A stretch of DNA of 64,000 bases from Tubulanus polymorphus (taxonomy: Eukaryota > Nemertea > Palaeonemertea > Tubulaniformes > Tubulanidae), in NCBI RefSeq assembly GCF_964204645.1, contig NC_134029.1:10528850-10592849 (forward strand), written 5' to 3'. Below, one piece after another: positions 53,412 to 64,000 of the stretch. The first letter of the stretch is position 1, and every line of letters starts with the position of its first letter. The translations under genes were made by a program, and so were the position numbers. The notes under the pieces were generated by a model. The model was not told where the DNA came from. It did not search any database and saw only the letters and a program-made list of their open reading frames with translations.

Positions 53412-54642
53412 GTAAAATGTTCTTCGACTACTCACTCTAAATTAAGTCCTATCACTTTTTCTACATGTTTAAGTCTCGTTAGAGAGTGTTCAAATAGTAT
53501 ATATGATTTTGTGGGGTTAGGGGGTAAAAATTTACTAAAATGTACTAACTTTGTATGGCTGTGGGTTTAGAGAAAAATGTATAGACTTCTCTCATTGGGA
53601 GTCTCTTTAAGGGATGTACCGTCAATTTTGTGGACAAGAAATATCCTAAAACATGTCTAACGCTACACTTGCAATACCACTTGAGCATTGAAAACATTCA
53701 ACAAAATAGATAGGGATCGTTATTTTTAGAGTAGGCTTTTTATATATAACTGATACAACATATAAAATTCTCCAACGAGAAAACTACAAAAGAAGAAATC
53801 AAATTGACGATGATTTTTCATTTGCTGTGCTGAAAATTGCATGTCGATGCGCGTCGTCGTTTGCAGTATTTAGTTAGATTAGATTAGATTAGATTAAACT
53901 TTCATTCTCTTGACAATGAAAGTATAAGGAGGTTCATACAATATACATGCATATATAACAAAATATCAAAACATACAATAAGAAATAAATAGATATAAAT
54001 AGTATCGCAGTTATTCAAAGGAATCAAAAATTATGTGTTTTTCATTTACAATAATAAGGCTGTAAAGAGAATCAATTAATGTATATTTACAATGATCAGT
54101 CTAGCAAAAACAAACAAATAGCATCAACAGTTTCTACTTACAAACCAAAATTTGAATCAATGATATGTACAGATATATGTAACCAATTAGCCAGATTTAA
54201 ATGACTTGGACGTTAAAGGACAAGTATCATCAATGGAGGTTCATACAAAAAAATTTCCATATTATCAGTGAGGACATAACAATGGCACTGTTTCAAATTT
54301 TAATCAATTTATATATTACACTTGGACAAGAATCGTATAATGTGATGTTTTAAATCACCATCAGTGGTATTTACCAAAGCCTTGTATTTCAGAACATTTG
54401 GGGAACGCCAGAAAAAAGAGGGAATGTGTAACTTGCGTTCTTTTTGTAATGAATTGCATTCGAGTAAACATGAAATTCATCACCTATTTCTGCTATACCA
54501 CATTTATGGCAAGATTTATCAAAATTCTCATGTATATACCGATCTACTTCCACAGGCAGCATATGGTTATTTGAACAAAACTTTAGCAGTAATCTTCTAC
54601 TTTTATGCTTCTACTTTTTAGGCGATAATTTATCAGGTAATT
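53412..54642. other. No gene recognised; family D repeat and (GATTA)n
   Basis: 53735-53885 is the second copy of family D (matching 10941-11095). A GATTA microsatellite lies at about 53874-53898. The rest is AT-rich with no defined feature. The frame 54364-54621 has no domain. Confidence 0.5.
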
Positions 54643-55514
54643 TTTTTCCCCCGTGCGGTGTAGGCCGCAAGCGGGTGACTTGGTATCCGCCTCCGTCCGT
54701 CCGTCCGCATGAGCTTGTGAACGCGATTCAAGAAGAACCGTTGATCGCAGGACTATGATATTACACAGTATGATTACCCTAGGGAGAGGATGTGCCCTAT
54801 TGATTCTGGGGTCCAAGGATCAAAGGTCAAGGTCACTACAGGTCATTCATGTAAAACCTTGTGAACGTGATTCAAGAAGAACCGTCGATAGCAGGACCAT
54901 GATATTACATACTATGATTACCCCTAGGGAGAGAATGTGCCCTATTGATTCTTGGATCAAAGGTCAAGGTCACTACAGGTCATTCATGTAAAACATTGTG
55001 AACGTGATTCAAGAAGAACCATCGATAGCAGGACCATGATATTGCGTAGTATGATTACCCCTAGGGAGAGGATGTGCCCTATTGATTCTGGGCTCCACGG
55101 ATCAAAGGTCAAGGTCACTTCAGGTCATTTACATGAAACCTTGTGTCGTGAATGTGATTCAGAAAGAACTGTTGATAGCAATACAATGATATTACATCGC
55201 ATGATTACCCCTTGGGAAAGGATGTGCCCTATTGATTTTGGGGAAAAAGGTCAAGGTCACTAGCTTTCATTCATATGAAACCTTGTAAAAACGATTCAAG
55301 AAGAACCATTGATAACAGAACAATGCTATTTCATAGTATGATTACCCTGGGAAGAGGATGTGCATTAGTGATTTTGGAGTTCTAGGGTCAAAGGTCAAGG
55401 TTGGTAGATGTCGTTTGCCTAAAACCCTGTAAACTCAATTCTTAAATAACCATTCATAGCAGGAAAATGATATTTCATAGTATAGTTATCCCTGGATACA
55501 CTCATCATTTTTCT
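54643..55514 (+). mobile_element. Family B element (copy B2), left part
   Basis: TTTCCCCCGTGCGGTGTAGG, GTCC-rich stretch, then about five tandem ~145-bp units with CAAAGGTCAAGGTCACTACA. It is cut at 55514 by the hAT-like element; the right end (AGATCAGTGTCTTCAGGGAT to ATTGCCTTG) resumes at 60338-60431, as judged from the unbroken copy B1. Confidence 0.85.
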
Positions 55515-55893
55515 CAGGGAGGAAAGTTTTCCGGATTTATCCGGAATTCCGGATTTTTCAAATCCAAGGTCATTTTTCTGAAAAGCCTAAAAACGATGAG
55601 AAAATGTGAGGGGGGGTAGGGTTTATTTGAAAGTTTGTTGGTACCAGTGGCCGTAAAAGCGCCGCAGACCGGACAACATTTATTTCATTTTACAGTTAGA
55701 TTCTATTACTGACGTTGAACAAGTGTATAATTTCCTTCTGTTACAATTATCGATCTTTCGGCGATAGCCGTGCACCTGAGTGACGTGACCTCATTTGTAC
55801 ATGTAGGCTACCTCTGGACGGCAGAGATCGTTATTGTTCTAAGTTTTTTGAGTCTCTTAATTCTCTGCAGTAATTGAGTGTGGATAGGTCAAA

Positions 55894-56834
55894 ATGAATT
55901 CCAAAATAGTAAGTCGTGCGAGTGACGATATAAAAACTATAGATCGTGATGTTAAAAATCCATGGCAATGGGCATGGTTGGGAGAGAAGGATTGTATTGG
56001 CGATGTTATGTCGATCTATTTAAAGAAGATAGATGCTCCTGGACTTGCATTTTGTTCTTTGTGTAACATGACTTTGAAATATGGAAACTCGGGAAAAGTG
56101 ATTTGAAAAAACATGCTAAGCGTGGAGACCATAAACGGGCCATTGAGGCCATTCGATCAAACGAACAACTTCCTATAGCTTATCAAGGGGTAGTGCCCCC
56201 AGCACTGGAAAGTGATGAATCACCCGGGGCGTCTAGCTCAAATTCTACGGCGACTCAAAATCAACCGATTGTGTCGGTCCTCGATCATTTTTCTAATGCG
56301 CAAGCATTAACCTTAGTTTTCTGGCGGAACACGGGCTGCCGTTTGCATTTGCGCCACATTTGATACAATTTACACAGGCTATGTCGAGAGATGAGAAAGT
56401 TCTCAGTCAACTTTCCATGAGTAAGGTTACGGCCAAGTATAAACTGACTCATGGACTAAGCCCAGCGGTTCACAAGCGTCTAGTCAGAGATGCAGCGCAG
56501 TTTTTTTTCAATCAATTTAGATGAATGTACGGCACAAAATAAAGAGCGAATCATCACGGTACTCGTCAACTTTTACTCAGAAATCGAAGGAAAGTGTGTC
56601 GTTAAGCATTTTGATTCTGTCAGGATGGTAACTGTGAATGCGCAGACCGTGTTCGATACCATTATTGGATTATTTGAATCGGCAAATATTTCTCTCGATA
56701 ATCTGATTTCGTCGCTCTCTGATTTGACAAATTACATGCGAGGACGTCTAAATGGCTATGAAGCCAAATTACGACGAAAAGTCAATCATCTGCTGGACAT
56801 TGACGGGGACATATGTCATCATGTACACAATATG
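55894..56834 (+). pseudogene. hAT-like transposase, N-terminal half
   Basis: ATG 55894 (M-N-S-K-I-V-S-R-A-S-D-D-I-K). A zinc finger like that at 2655: F-C-S-L-C-N-M then, after a frame slip at 56105 (TGA), H-A-K-R-G-D-H-K-R-A. Then a linker with P-I-V-S-V-L-D-H-F-S and another break near 56363, followed by F-F-S-I-N-L-D-E-C-T (possible catalytic-region Asp), V-V-K-H-F, L-S-D-L-T-N-Y-M-R-G and L-L-D-I-D-G-D-I-C-H-H-V-H-N-M. The last Met-coding region is where the AATATG target duplication sits. Resembles DUF4371/zinc-finger hAT-related proteins of invertebrates. Confidence 0.7.
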
Positions 56835-58035
56835 CAGGGCTGCCAACCCTCCCGAATTATTCGGAATCCTCCCGATTTGCGTGAAGAAATTCCGACGATA
56901 CGATCGGGTATACAAAATTCCGACTTTTTTTTTCTTTTTCGGCGATGTCCGATTTTCCACCCGCCAGCGCGTTGTAACACAATATGATGATTTGGCAGAA
57001 CAGAATTGAATAGGTGGGGAATTTATAAGCACGCCCGCGGTGGATGAGTGCGTGGCTATATACTGTGTACGTGGGTCAGGCGATAAACAGCGCTTACTAG
57101 CGCGCGCGTGCGTGCGTGTGTATGAGAGTAGCTGTGTTATTTATTATATCTACGCATGGCGTACGATTATTTCGTAGTAGGAGAGCAGCTTTTTAATTTG
57201 TTTCAAGAATAAAAATAAAGTTCATTCGTTTTAAAATACGTTGTTTTCAATCATTTTTGTGAAAATATTATGACATGTGGCAAAATGTGATTGTTATTGT
57301 CAAATTGCTCCGCATCGTTTCGGAGAAGAATCGGTTTACTGCGGTAATTAGCTCGTTTTCGCAGCGCGATTAGCATTCGAAGATCCGGGTTAGATTTCAA
57401 CGTGTGGACTCTTTGAAATGTTTCGGTAAGCAATTGCTTTGCTAGTTTGAACCTTAATGTTGTCACTCTTGTGTTAGTTTGATTTAAAAAGATAATTTAA
57501 GATGCTTTTGAGCAGTGCATCTCAAAGTAAACTTTTAGTTCGCATATTTGGCAGATGGCAGCACCATCAAGTAGCATGTAGATTTAGAGACTTTTTACTG
57601 TTTGTATCTTTCAGTTCTGTACGTGGAGTCTCTCTTGGACAGTATCGTGGAATTGATGCTGGAAATGGATATATTCGCATGACAGCTGTATAGTGTTATG
57701 TAATTCGTTTGACAATTTATGCCAGTTTTATGTTCTTATTTTTTAGTCTATTGTATATTTTTGATAAACACTGTTGATTTTTATCTTTCATAAAATAATA
57801 AAGAAAAAATACATTCTGTAGAATTTGCTGATTTTTATTTTGCTAATAATTCCATATTTTCATATCCAGCTTTCATATATTACACGTGAAAGGTATTCCT
57901 AATTGAAAGCAAAATATTCCTACTTGGAAAAGTCACAATTTCTTCGGTTTCGATATATTCCTATTGAAACCTTCAATATTCCTAATTAATCTGCCATTCA
58001 TCCCTAAATGGAATTTTGAAAGGTTGGCAGCCCTG
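56835..58035. mobile_element. 1201-bp TIR element inserted in the transposase gene
   Basis: 14-bp perfect termini CAGGGCTGCCAACC (56835-56848) and GGTTGGCAGCCCTG (58022-58035), flanked by AATATG on both sides (56829-56834, 58036-58041). Removing it and one AATATG makes the transposase frame continuous. The left subterminal region has CCCGAATTATTCGG-type short palindromes. The frame 57502-57693 inside it has no recognisable domain. A left end of the same family is probably at 35924. Confidence 0.85.
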
Positions 58036-59398
58036 AATATGGTTAAGAACTTTTGTTCTGCATTTGACTCGTACCTTGAAAAGCTTTATGACGATATGTA
58101 AACCGACTTTGAGTATTCCCCGGATATACGTGAGGCATTAGAACAAATTTGTCTTATACTGAACATACCGTTTGTAGTTCCCGCTGAAAGAATCTCGCAT
58201 CGCTGGTTGTCTATGTACGACGTAACCGTAAAAAATCTGGAGCTCTTTGACGCGCTAACTTGCATTTACTTTTCATTTATGAGCGATGAGGACAGAAACT
58301 TCTATGATAACTATGTTATTGACATCCTGAAATCGTGCTCGGAGGCTTCTAGGAAACGAGTTTACAGTGTCGTTAAAAAAAAATGAAAAATAAATCCCTC
58401 ACTGCGGACGGTAAAGAAAGAAAACGACGGATTTATGAAAAAATGTTCTATAAGAGACAGGAGACTCTTATACACATGTATACGTACGCACGCATTTTAC
58501 CTTTGTTCAAATCATTCGTGATGATTTTTGAAGCTGATGAACCCAAAATACATCAGATTCATGACGAGATATATGCGCTGTCTAGAGATTTTACATGTGG
58601 ATATGTTAAGCACGAGTTTGTTAAAAAGCTCACTCCAGAGAAGTTATCCGAGTTCGACGCTACAGACAGTATGACACATCGTAAACTTGACGATATGTTT
58701 GTCGGGGCCGAAGCCAGCAACCTATTAGACTCGTGGGACAAAAAAATGCGCACACATTTCTTGGAAACTGTATCCAAGACATATATTAAATCTGGTGGAT
58801 ATCTACTGAAGAAAATGCCCCTTGAAAATCACCTTCTGCGTTGTTTATCGGCCATAGGGCCCGATGCGCTCGGTAACAGTGAAACCGCGTCTGCACTGAA
58901 AGACTTGGTTACCTACTTTCCCACTGTCATTTCACCAAACGACCACGAATCTATGAACAATTATTTCGTTTTCTATAATGAATGATATAATGGATAAAAA
59001 ATCGAACAGGATGCATGCATCAACATTCGCAGCTATTCAAAACGTAAAGTACGACTTGAAGGCTAAAGGTAAAAGCGCTTGAAGTTTACCATAGACCGGA
59101 CATAGTATATTCACCGGTAGACCGTAATATAGCATATCATATGCATACTGCCTACTCGAGATTTATTAAAAACAACTCGCAAATTCGGGAGAAGAAAAAC
59201 ACCGAAAAACGACAACTTGGTGTTGATTTAGCTCGGGAAAGTGAGCTACTGCGACCAAGAAAAGTTGCCAAAACTGCATCCAATCGACCAAGTCGTGTGA
59301 ACTTGAAAAGAAAAACGGTTCACCAAATAGCTCAAGAAACCAAACGTAGGATTATGTCCAGGGCTAGTGAAAGCGGTCGTCGTCAGTCTTCCAAATAG
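58036..59398 (+). pseudogene. hAT-like transposase, C-terminal half
   Basis: Continues A-F-D-S-Y-L-E-K-L-Y-D-D-M, then a TAA stop at about 58099, then S-P-D-I-R-E-A-L-E-Q-I, R-I-S-H-R-W-L-S-M-Y-D-V, a frame slip near 58380 (poly-A), and 58383-58985 with helical segments to M-N-N-Y-F-V-F-Y-N-E and a stop. A last portion (59085-59398), in a shifted frame, is Lys/Arg-rich with nuclear-localisation-like R-P-R-K-V and ends at TAG 59396. R-H/W-x-x-x-Y-D is a conserved block of this type of transposase. At least four inactivating changes. Confidence 0.7.
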
Positions 59399-59904
59399 AC
59401 TGAAAATAACTTTGCGTTCGTAGTTTAATAGTTTTTAGATAGTAGTAGTTCTAGTTCAGGTACATTCTTAAATTGAATACTGTATATATGTTTTATGTTA
59501 ACGGATTTATATCTGATGTGATTTTATCATGACCAATTCGTTGGAATTTCCAGTGCAACCTGCTAGTGCTAACTTTTACTTATATATAAGTACCGGTAGT
59601 GTTCAAATTCGACATGGTCGGTGTGGAATTATTTGTGTTTTGTCAACATGGGAGCTGTTTAGTATGGATATTTCATGGAAATGTGAGTATTATTTTGCCT
59701 TTTTGTTATCAATGTAAAAAATAGAAAAAAAATATTACTGTGTACCGGTACTTCATGAATCAAACTGATGAGGGAGTTTTTAACACGGAATTCCGGACTT
59801 TATTCTAAACTGTTTGTTTGAAATGTTGCGATTATTTATATTGCGAGAATAGCGCATCTGCGTGACCTCATAGTGTGATCGATCATTAATAGGCTACGTC
59901 TATT

Positions 59905-59940
59905 CTACGAGCAATTATCTAACTAGATAATTGCTCGTAG
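59905..59940. repeat. Perfect 17-bp palindrome
   Basis: CTACGAGCAATTATCTA, two bases, TAGATAATTGCTCGTAG. A perfect stem-loop in the 3' noncoding region of the hAT-like element. Confidence 0.95.
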
Positions 59941-60337
59941 GTCTATTTATAGCCACTAGAAGTAGTACGTATAGTGAGAAAACATAGCGTCGTGTCTCGA
60001 GCGTCTATCCTCAATACAGTCATTCGGGTAGCGCGGTGCGCAGCGCACAATGTTCACTTATTAAGGGGTTCGACCTCTACTGCTTCAGATGCTGATAGTT
60101 AGTGAAATGTGGATGTGTCGCATTGGAAATGTACATTACTTTCAAAATAAAGGGTCATCGTTCATGGGCTCAAGATCGCTCTAAGTGCTCGGAAAACGCT
60201 TTTAATTTCAAAAATTTTCTTGGGGGAGGACCCCAAAACCCCCAGAGGTTGCTTCGCGCCTTCGGCGCTCGCGAGGTGGGGCAGATGTATAACTTTTAAT
60301 TTTCCGGATTTTTCTTCTATGGTGACTTTCCTCCCTG

Positions 60338-60431
60338 TTTTTCTATACCAAAGATCAGTGTCTTCAGGGATCATTCATTCTATACTGGCTATCGCCGGGG
60401 ACATAGATAGGTAGTATCGAATTGCCTTGTT
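60338..60431 (+). mobile_element. Family B element (copy B2), right end
   Basis: AAAGATCAGTGTCTTCAGGG, TACTGGCTATCGCCGGGGAC and ATTGCCTTG match the right end of copy B1 at 26860-26934. It begins directly after the hAT-like element's target duplication. Confidence 0.8.
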
Positions 60432-62339
60432 ATCGTTTACATCCCTGAGCCATTTTTGAATGAATTGGTCTTGCAGTGTTCTCTTGACTGTTTTAGTCAA
60501 CCAGGAGACGTTCACTGGGTTCTGGTTAATGAAAATATAGCTTTGGCCACATTCATTTCAAAGGTTCTGAATGAACTGAATCCACTTGGAGTGGTATTCG
60601 TTCTGACCGTATAGATAAGTTATTATTTCACACATTATTTTACTTATTTTACTTGGATTTAGATCGTTTAGGAGTCTGCAACAATAATTGGGGTTTTCTG
60701 TTACATCACAGAAAACCCTATTGATATTCGCGTGTTTATTATTATTATTTGACAATTGACGTCAAAACTGCAAAGGCTTTCTTACCTTACCGCCGTTTCC
60801 AATACAATCCGTTTTATTTCATTTAGCTGACTTCGATCTACAGATACTGAATGGGAATTTTGATGAAACAACCTTACAAAAGCACTGTCCGGCTGTAAAC
60901 ATCGAAAAATTGAGTCGTCGTCCCGAAATCATGGTTGTCACATCCATTATCAATTCAAGTATAAATAAACAAATTCATTGCCCCGGCCCCATGCGCACTC
61001 AGCAGTTTGATATGACTCCCACCCTGAGGGGTGTCGCAAAAACAAACAACAGAAAAGTATCAGGTGATTATCGATAGCCTACTACGGAACACACAGTTGA
61101 CAAACAGTGTTAGACCTGTGCCGGTTGGTGCGTACTTAGTCTAGTACATAGCGGTTGTTCCCCAAACAACGTCAAGGGCAAAATGGGAACATATAAAGGG
61201 CAAATGCCATCAAAATTGTACTTTCCGCGATTTCTTGACCAGAAGAAACTTTAGTATACATATAACGACCTGAGATGTGACTTATTGAAAAAAGGAGCAC
61301 GAATTAGCCGTAATAGGTAGCAGAATAGTTATCTATTTATCCTTCACTCCGTGCGTATAGTTCATATTCAACCCACGGGTGGCGCTATTTATGATGTTAA
61401 CTATGACATTCAACACAAGCACATGTGCGCGCTAGTACGCGTAGCCTATGTATCGATTAAATAAACATCATTTGTTCACCGTATTCACTGACCTACAGTG
61501 CTACTCACTTATATACGATTATCATGGCATATACAACGGTAGCAACACTTACAATGGCAAGAGTTTATTTTTTCAAATCACTCCTAAAACGATAAAATAC
61601 CACATGAAATGTCTGGTGAAATGACTGGAAGCCGCGAGCGTTTGTCAGAGATGACGTCAGAAACACGCACCTGCTAACATAAACAATAACAGTGTGCACG
61701 TGCTGAAATTGCCAATTTAAAAGTGATATTTCTCAGTAATGATGAATAATTCATAAACAACCTAGAACAACCCCGAATTCCACAAGGTCAAGGAAACTGC
61801 AAATTTGGTTTACGTTGCCGTCTATAATGATGTACATAAGACTTCACTGATGTTGACTTGTGTTGACAAACCTCACATTTATCCATAAGGAATCTTGCCT
61901 AAACAAATTTTAATGTTTTTAATCATCAAAAGCTGCTGACGATCAAACAGTTAAGTGCCGGAGCTGGATTCAGTTCCACAGTAATCAGTTAGAGTTAACT
62001 CTGAGTTAAAATTAGTTCATTTTCAATCAGTTAACTCCGAGTCAAACTTAACTCACAACTGTGGAACTGGTTCCTGGTGACATAACTTTAAAAAAATCCC
62101 AAGTGCCCTTTTAGAAAGTCTGCATTATCAAGACACTAGCCAACTTAGCAACTAGTCGTGCGAACCAAACCAATCATTCACTCTTCTTATGAGCACAATT
62201 ATAGGCATGGCCTAAAAGGCTACAAGTATGCGTATTCATATTCATGGCAGGATATTTTGCCGATGCGCATTATTCCTGTTAATAGATAGGCCCAACTAAT
62301 TCTGATTGGCCAAAGAATAGATACAAATTTTCCTCCGCT
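60432..62339. other. No gene recognised; 99-bp inverted element at 61971-62069
   Basis: Searched for the last AtuA exon without success. 61971-61982 CAGTTCCACAGT and 62058-62069 ACTGTGGAACTG are inverted 12-mers around nested GAGTTAACTCTGAGTTAAA-type repeats, a short MITE-like unit. A short open stretch 60826-60990 after TTCATTTAG has no match I know. Confidence 0.5.
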
Positions 62340-64000
62340 CGATCCGCACACGGGGCCTTCTCACACTCAATCCAGTTGGTCTCCCCCCGAAGGTCGCAAC
62401 ACCAAGCTCGATCTTTACATCACCAGCTTCAGAAACAGAGTCAGATCAGAAATCATCAACACCTGACCAAAAAATCAATACAATCTCACGACAGTAGAAC
62501 GAAAAGCCATACTCACACTTGGAAACAACGGAGACATCATCATCAAACCTGCCGACAAAGGAGGCGCCACTGTCATCATGAATCGAAACAACTACATCAA
62601 CGAAGCACACCGCCAACTTCACAAAACCGACTTCTACAAAAAACTCGACCAAGACCCCATCGGCCAGTTTACCAAAGAACTCAAACAACTTATCAAACCT
62701 CTACCCACCGAATTGAAGAACTATCTACTCGCTACAATACCAGCTGATCCAACACCGGGCACCTTCTACATTCTCCCGAAGATACACAAGAAGAATAACG
62801 CCAGACGCCCAATCATCTCCGGCATCGGGACCATCACTGAGAATATATCTGGCTACATAGATCGTCTCCTACGTCCATACGCAGCGAACACACCCAGCTA
62901 CGTACAAGACACCACAGATTTCATCAACAAACTCGCAAACATCAAAGCCCTCCCAGCAGAGACCCTACTCGTCACTATGGACGTCACAGCTCTCTACACC
63001 AGCATACCACATGAAGATGGACTCACCGCGATTTCCAGAACCTTACCTAACAACGAAAACTCACAGACCATCATCGATCTCATCAAGTTCATACTTAAAC
63101 ACAACTACTTCAAGTTCAACGGATCACTCTACATCCAGACCAAGGGTACAGCTATTGGCACCCGAATGGCCCCCCAATACGCCAACATATTCATGTCTGT
63201 CCTTGAAGAAGACTTCCTCCAAACACAGCAGCACTCACCACTTTTATACAATCGCTTCATCGACGACGTCTTCATCATTTGGACGTATGGGCTTGAAAAA
63301 CTAATTGAATTCCACAGAAACTTCACCAACTTTCATCCAGCCATCGAACTCAGCCTCGAACTCTCGCCTCTTCAAATTCCTTTTTTAGACACTCTAGTCA
63401 ATATCATCAACGGCAAACTCGAAACATCGCTCTACAGAAAATCTACTGACACCTACAGCTACCTTCACGGCACCAGCTTTCACCCACCACACACCATGAG
63501 ATCCATCGTCTTTAGTCAGGCCATTCGCTACCACAGAATCTGCTCCAACACTCAAGATCGCGACCAACACCTACAACAACTGAAAAATGCGTTCCACCAA
63601 CTTCAGTACAACCCTGAAACCATCGACCAACAAATCACTCGTGCTACTCACATACCCAGAGGAAGAACTCTCCAATACAACCCGCCCATGTCTGAAGAAA
63701 CCGAAAGAATCCCCATCGCAGTCACCTACAGTACGCGCCTACACAGAATCCAACGAATCATATCAGATCTCCAACCCGTAATCGAAGAGGATGATCATCT
63801 ACGCGACATACTACCACTAACACCAGTCATCCCCTACCGCCAACCAGCAAATCTAAGAAAACTCCTCATCAGCAGCAAACTATCCACCGAAGAAGACGCA
63901 GATAACAAATACACGCGCCTCTGCAACAAATCTAGATGTCAACTCTGCCCTCTCATCAACTCATCACCGACCGTCACCACAGCCAACAACCAACAACTCA
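62340..64000 (+). pseudogene. Penelope-like element reverse transcriptase, incomplete at right edge
   Basis: Frame 1 from about 62347: S-P-P-E-G-R-N-T-K-L-D-L-Y-I, one in-frame TGA (62464-62466), then open to 64000 (ATG 62578). Motifs in order: D-I-I-I-K-P-A-D-K-G-G-A-T-V, Y-I-L-P-K-I-H-K, R-P-I-I-S-G, T-M-D-V-T-A-L-Y-T-S-I-P-H (first catalytic Asp, near 62980), G-T-A-I-G-T-R-M-A-P (near 63150), N-R-F-I-D-D-V-F (catalytic DD, near 63262), P-F-L-D-T, Y-R-K-S-T-D. At the end C-N-K-S-R-C-Q-L-C, the Cys motif that precedes the GIY-YIG endonuclease in Penelope elements; that domain would be beyond 64000. The TGA may be a real stop or a readthrough of decay; the rest looks intact. Confidence 0.9.

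Larger units (their letters stand above)
55515..60337 (+). mobile_element. hAT-like DNA transposon, itself split by a 1.2-kb element
   Basis: 13-bp perfect termini CAGGGAGGAAAGT (55515-55527) and ACTTTCCTCCCTG (60325-60337). TTTTTCT flanks both sides directly (55508-55514 and 60338-60344). Subterminal TCCGGATTTxTCCGGAATTC at the left and TTCCGGATTTTT at the right. It encodes a zinc-finger transposase-like protein. Length without the nested element is about 3.6 kb. hAT elements usually make 8-bp duplications; seven identical bases are seen here, so an eighth may have mutated. Confidence 0.85.

Noticed and set aside
57502-57693. 63-codon frame within the 1.2-kb inserted element
   Set aside because: No domain and no homologue elsewhere in the window; random length for this composition.
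60826-60990. Open stretch after TTCATTTAG as the missing last AtuA exon
   Set aside because: It lacks the residues expected for the C-terminal domain (Leu/His-rich block and Gly-rich end) and its phase does not continue exon 7 convincingly.
62376-62747. 123-codon His/Gln-rich frame
   Set aside because: Out-of-frame shadow of the Penelope RT frame.

Overview
This is a eukaryotic, metazoan-type window of about 60-65% A+T. Genes are split by GT-AG introns and almost everything between exons is transposable-element (TE) debris. The TE mix (Gypsy, BEL/Pao, DIRS, L2/CR1-like LINE, Penelope-like, PIF/Harbinger, ISL2EU-type THAP/YqaJ, hAT-like and TTAA-flanked MITEs) together with arrays of ~145-155 bp units that resemble bivalve 'pearl'/Helentron-associated elements suggests a marine invertebrate. 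A mollusc or other lophotrochozoan is my best guess, not a proven assignment.

The only host gene I can support is on the + strand from 22332 to 53411: seven exons encoding the middle and most of the C-terminal part of an AtuA-like (acyclic terpene utilisation, DUF1446) protein. All six internal exon junctions are phase-compatible. The seven exons total 927 bp spread over 31 kb. The 5' exons and the last exon(s) are not visible.

Layout. 1-9050: retroelement graveyard on the minus strand: an env-like gene split in two by a TIR element, a Gypsy pol with integrase and chromodomain, and a BEL/Pao integrase remnant. The TIR element that splits env (2153-4327) is itself split by a small zinc-finger element (2201-3160). 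9050-19350: old repeats, then an ISL2EU-type element (about 11360-19125) with a THAP-DDE gene (+) and a SWIM-YqaJ gene (-), itself invaded by an L2/CR1-like LINE. 19371-22331: tandem-unit element (family A) and unassigned AT-rich DNA. 22332-34540: host exons 1-4, MITEs, family A and B elements, and a large unfamiliar multi-exon element gene (27502-31893) with a DGGGDE motif; it appears to have inserted into a family A copy. 34540-46916: MITEs, another family A copy and a DIRS-type element with a triplicated gag segment and a deleted RT core. 45814-53411: host exons 5-7 around a PIF/Harbinger element with opposed Myb-like and nuclease genes. 54643-60431: a family B element split by a hAT-like element, whose transposase gene is split by a 1.2 kb TIR element. 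62340-64000: a Penelope-like reverse transcriptase running off the right edge.

None of these genes form an operon or pathway. The host gene is being diluted by nested insertions, and the nesting gives a relative order of insertion at several sites. Nearly all TE coding regions carry stops, frameshifts or deletions; the least damaged are the Harbinger nuclease gene and the Penelope RT. All calls come from reading the sequence; no search was run.
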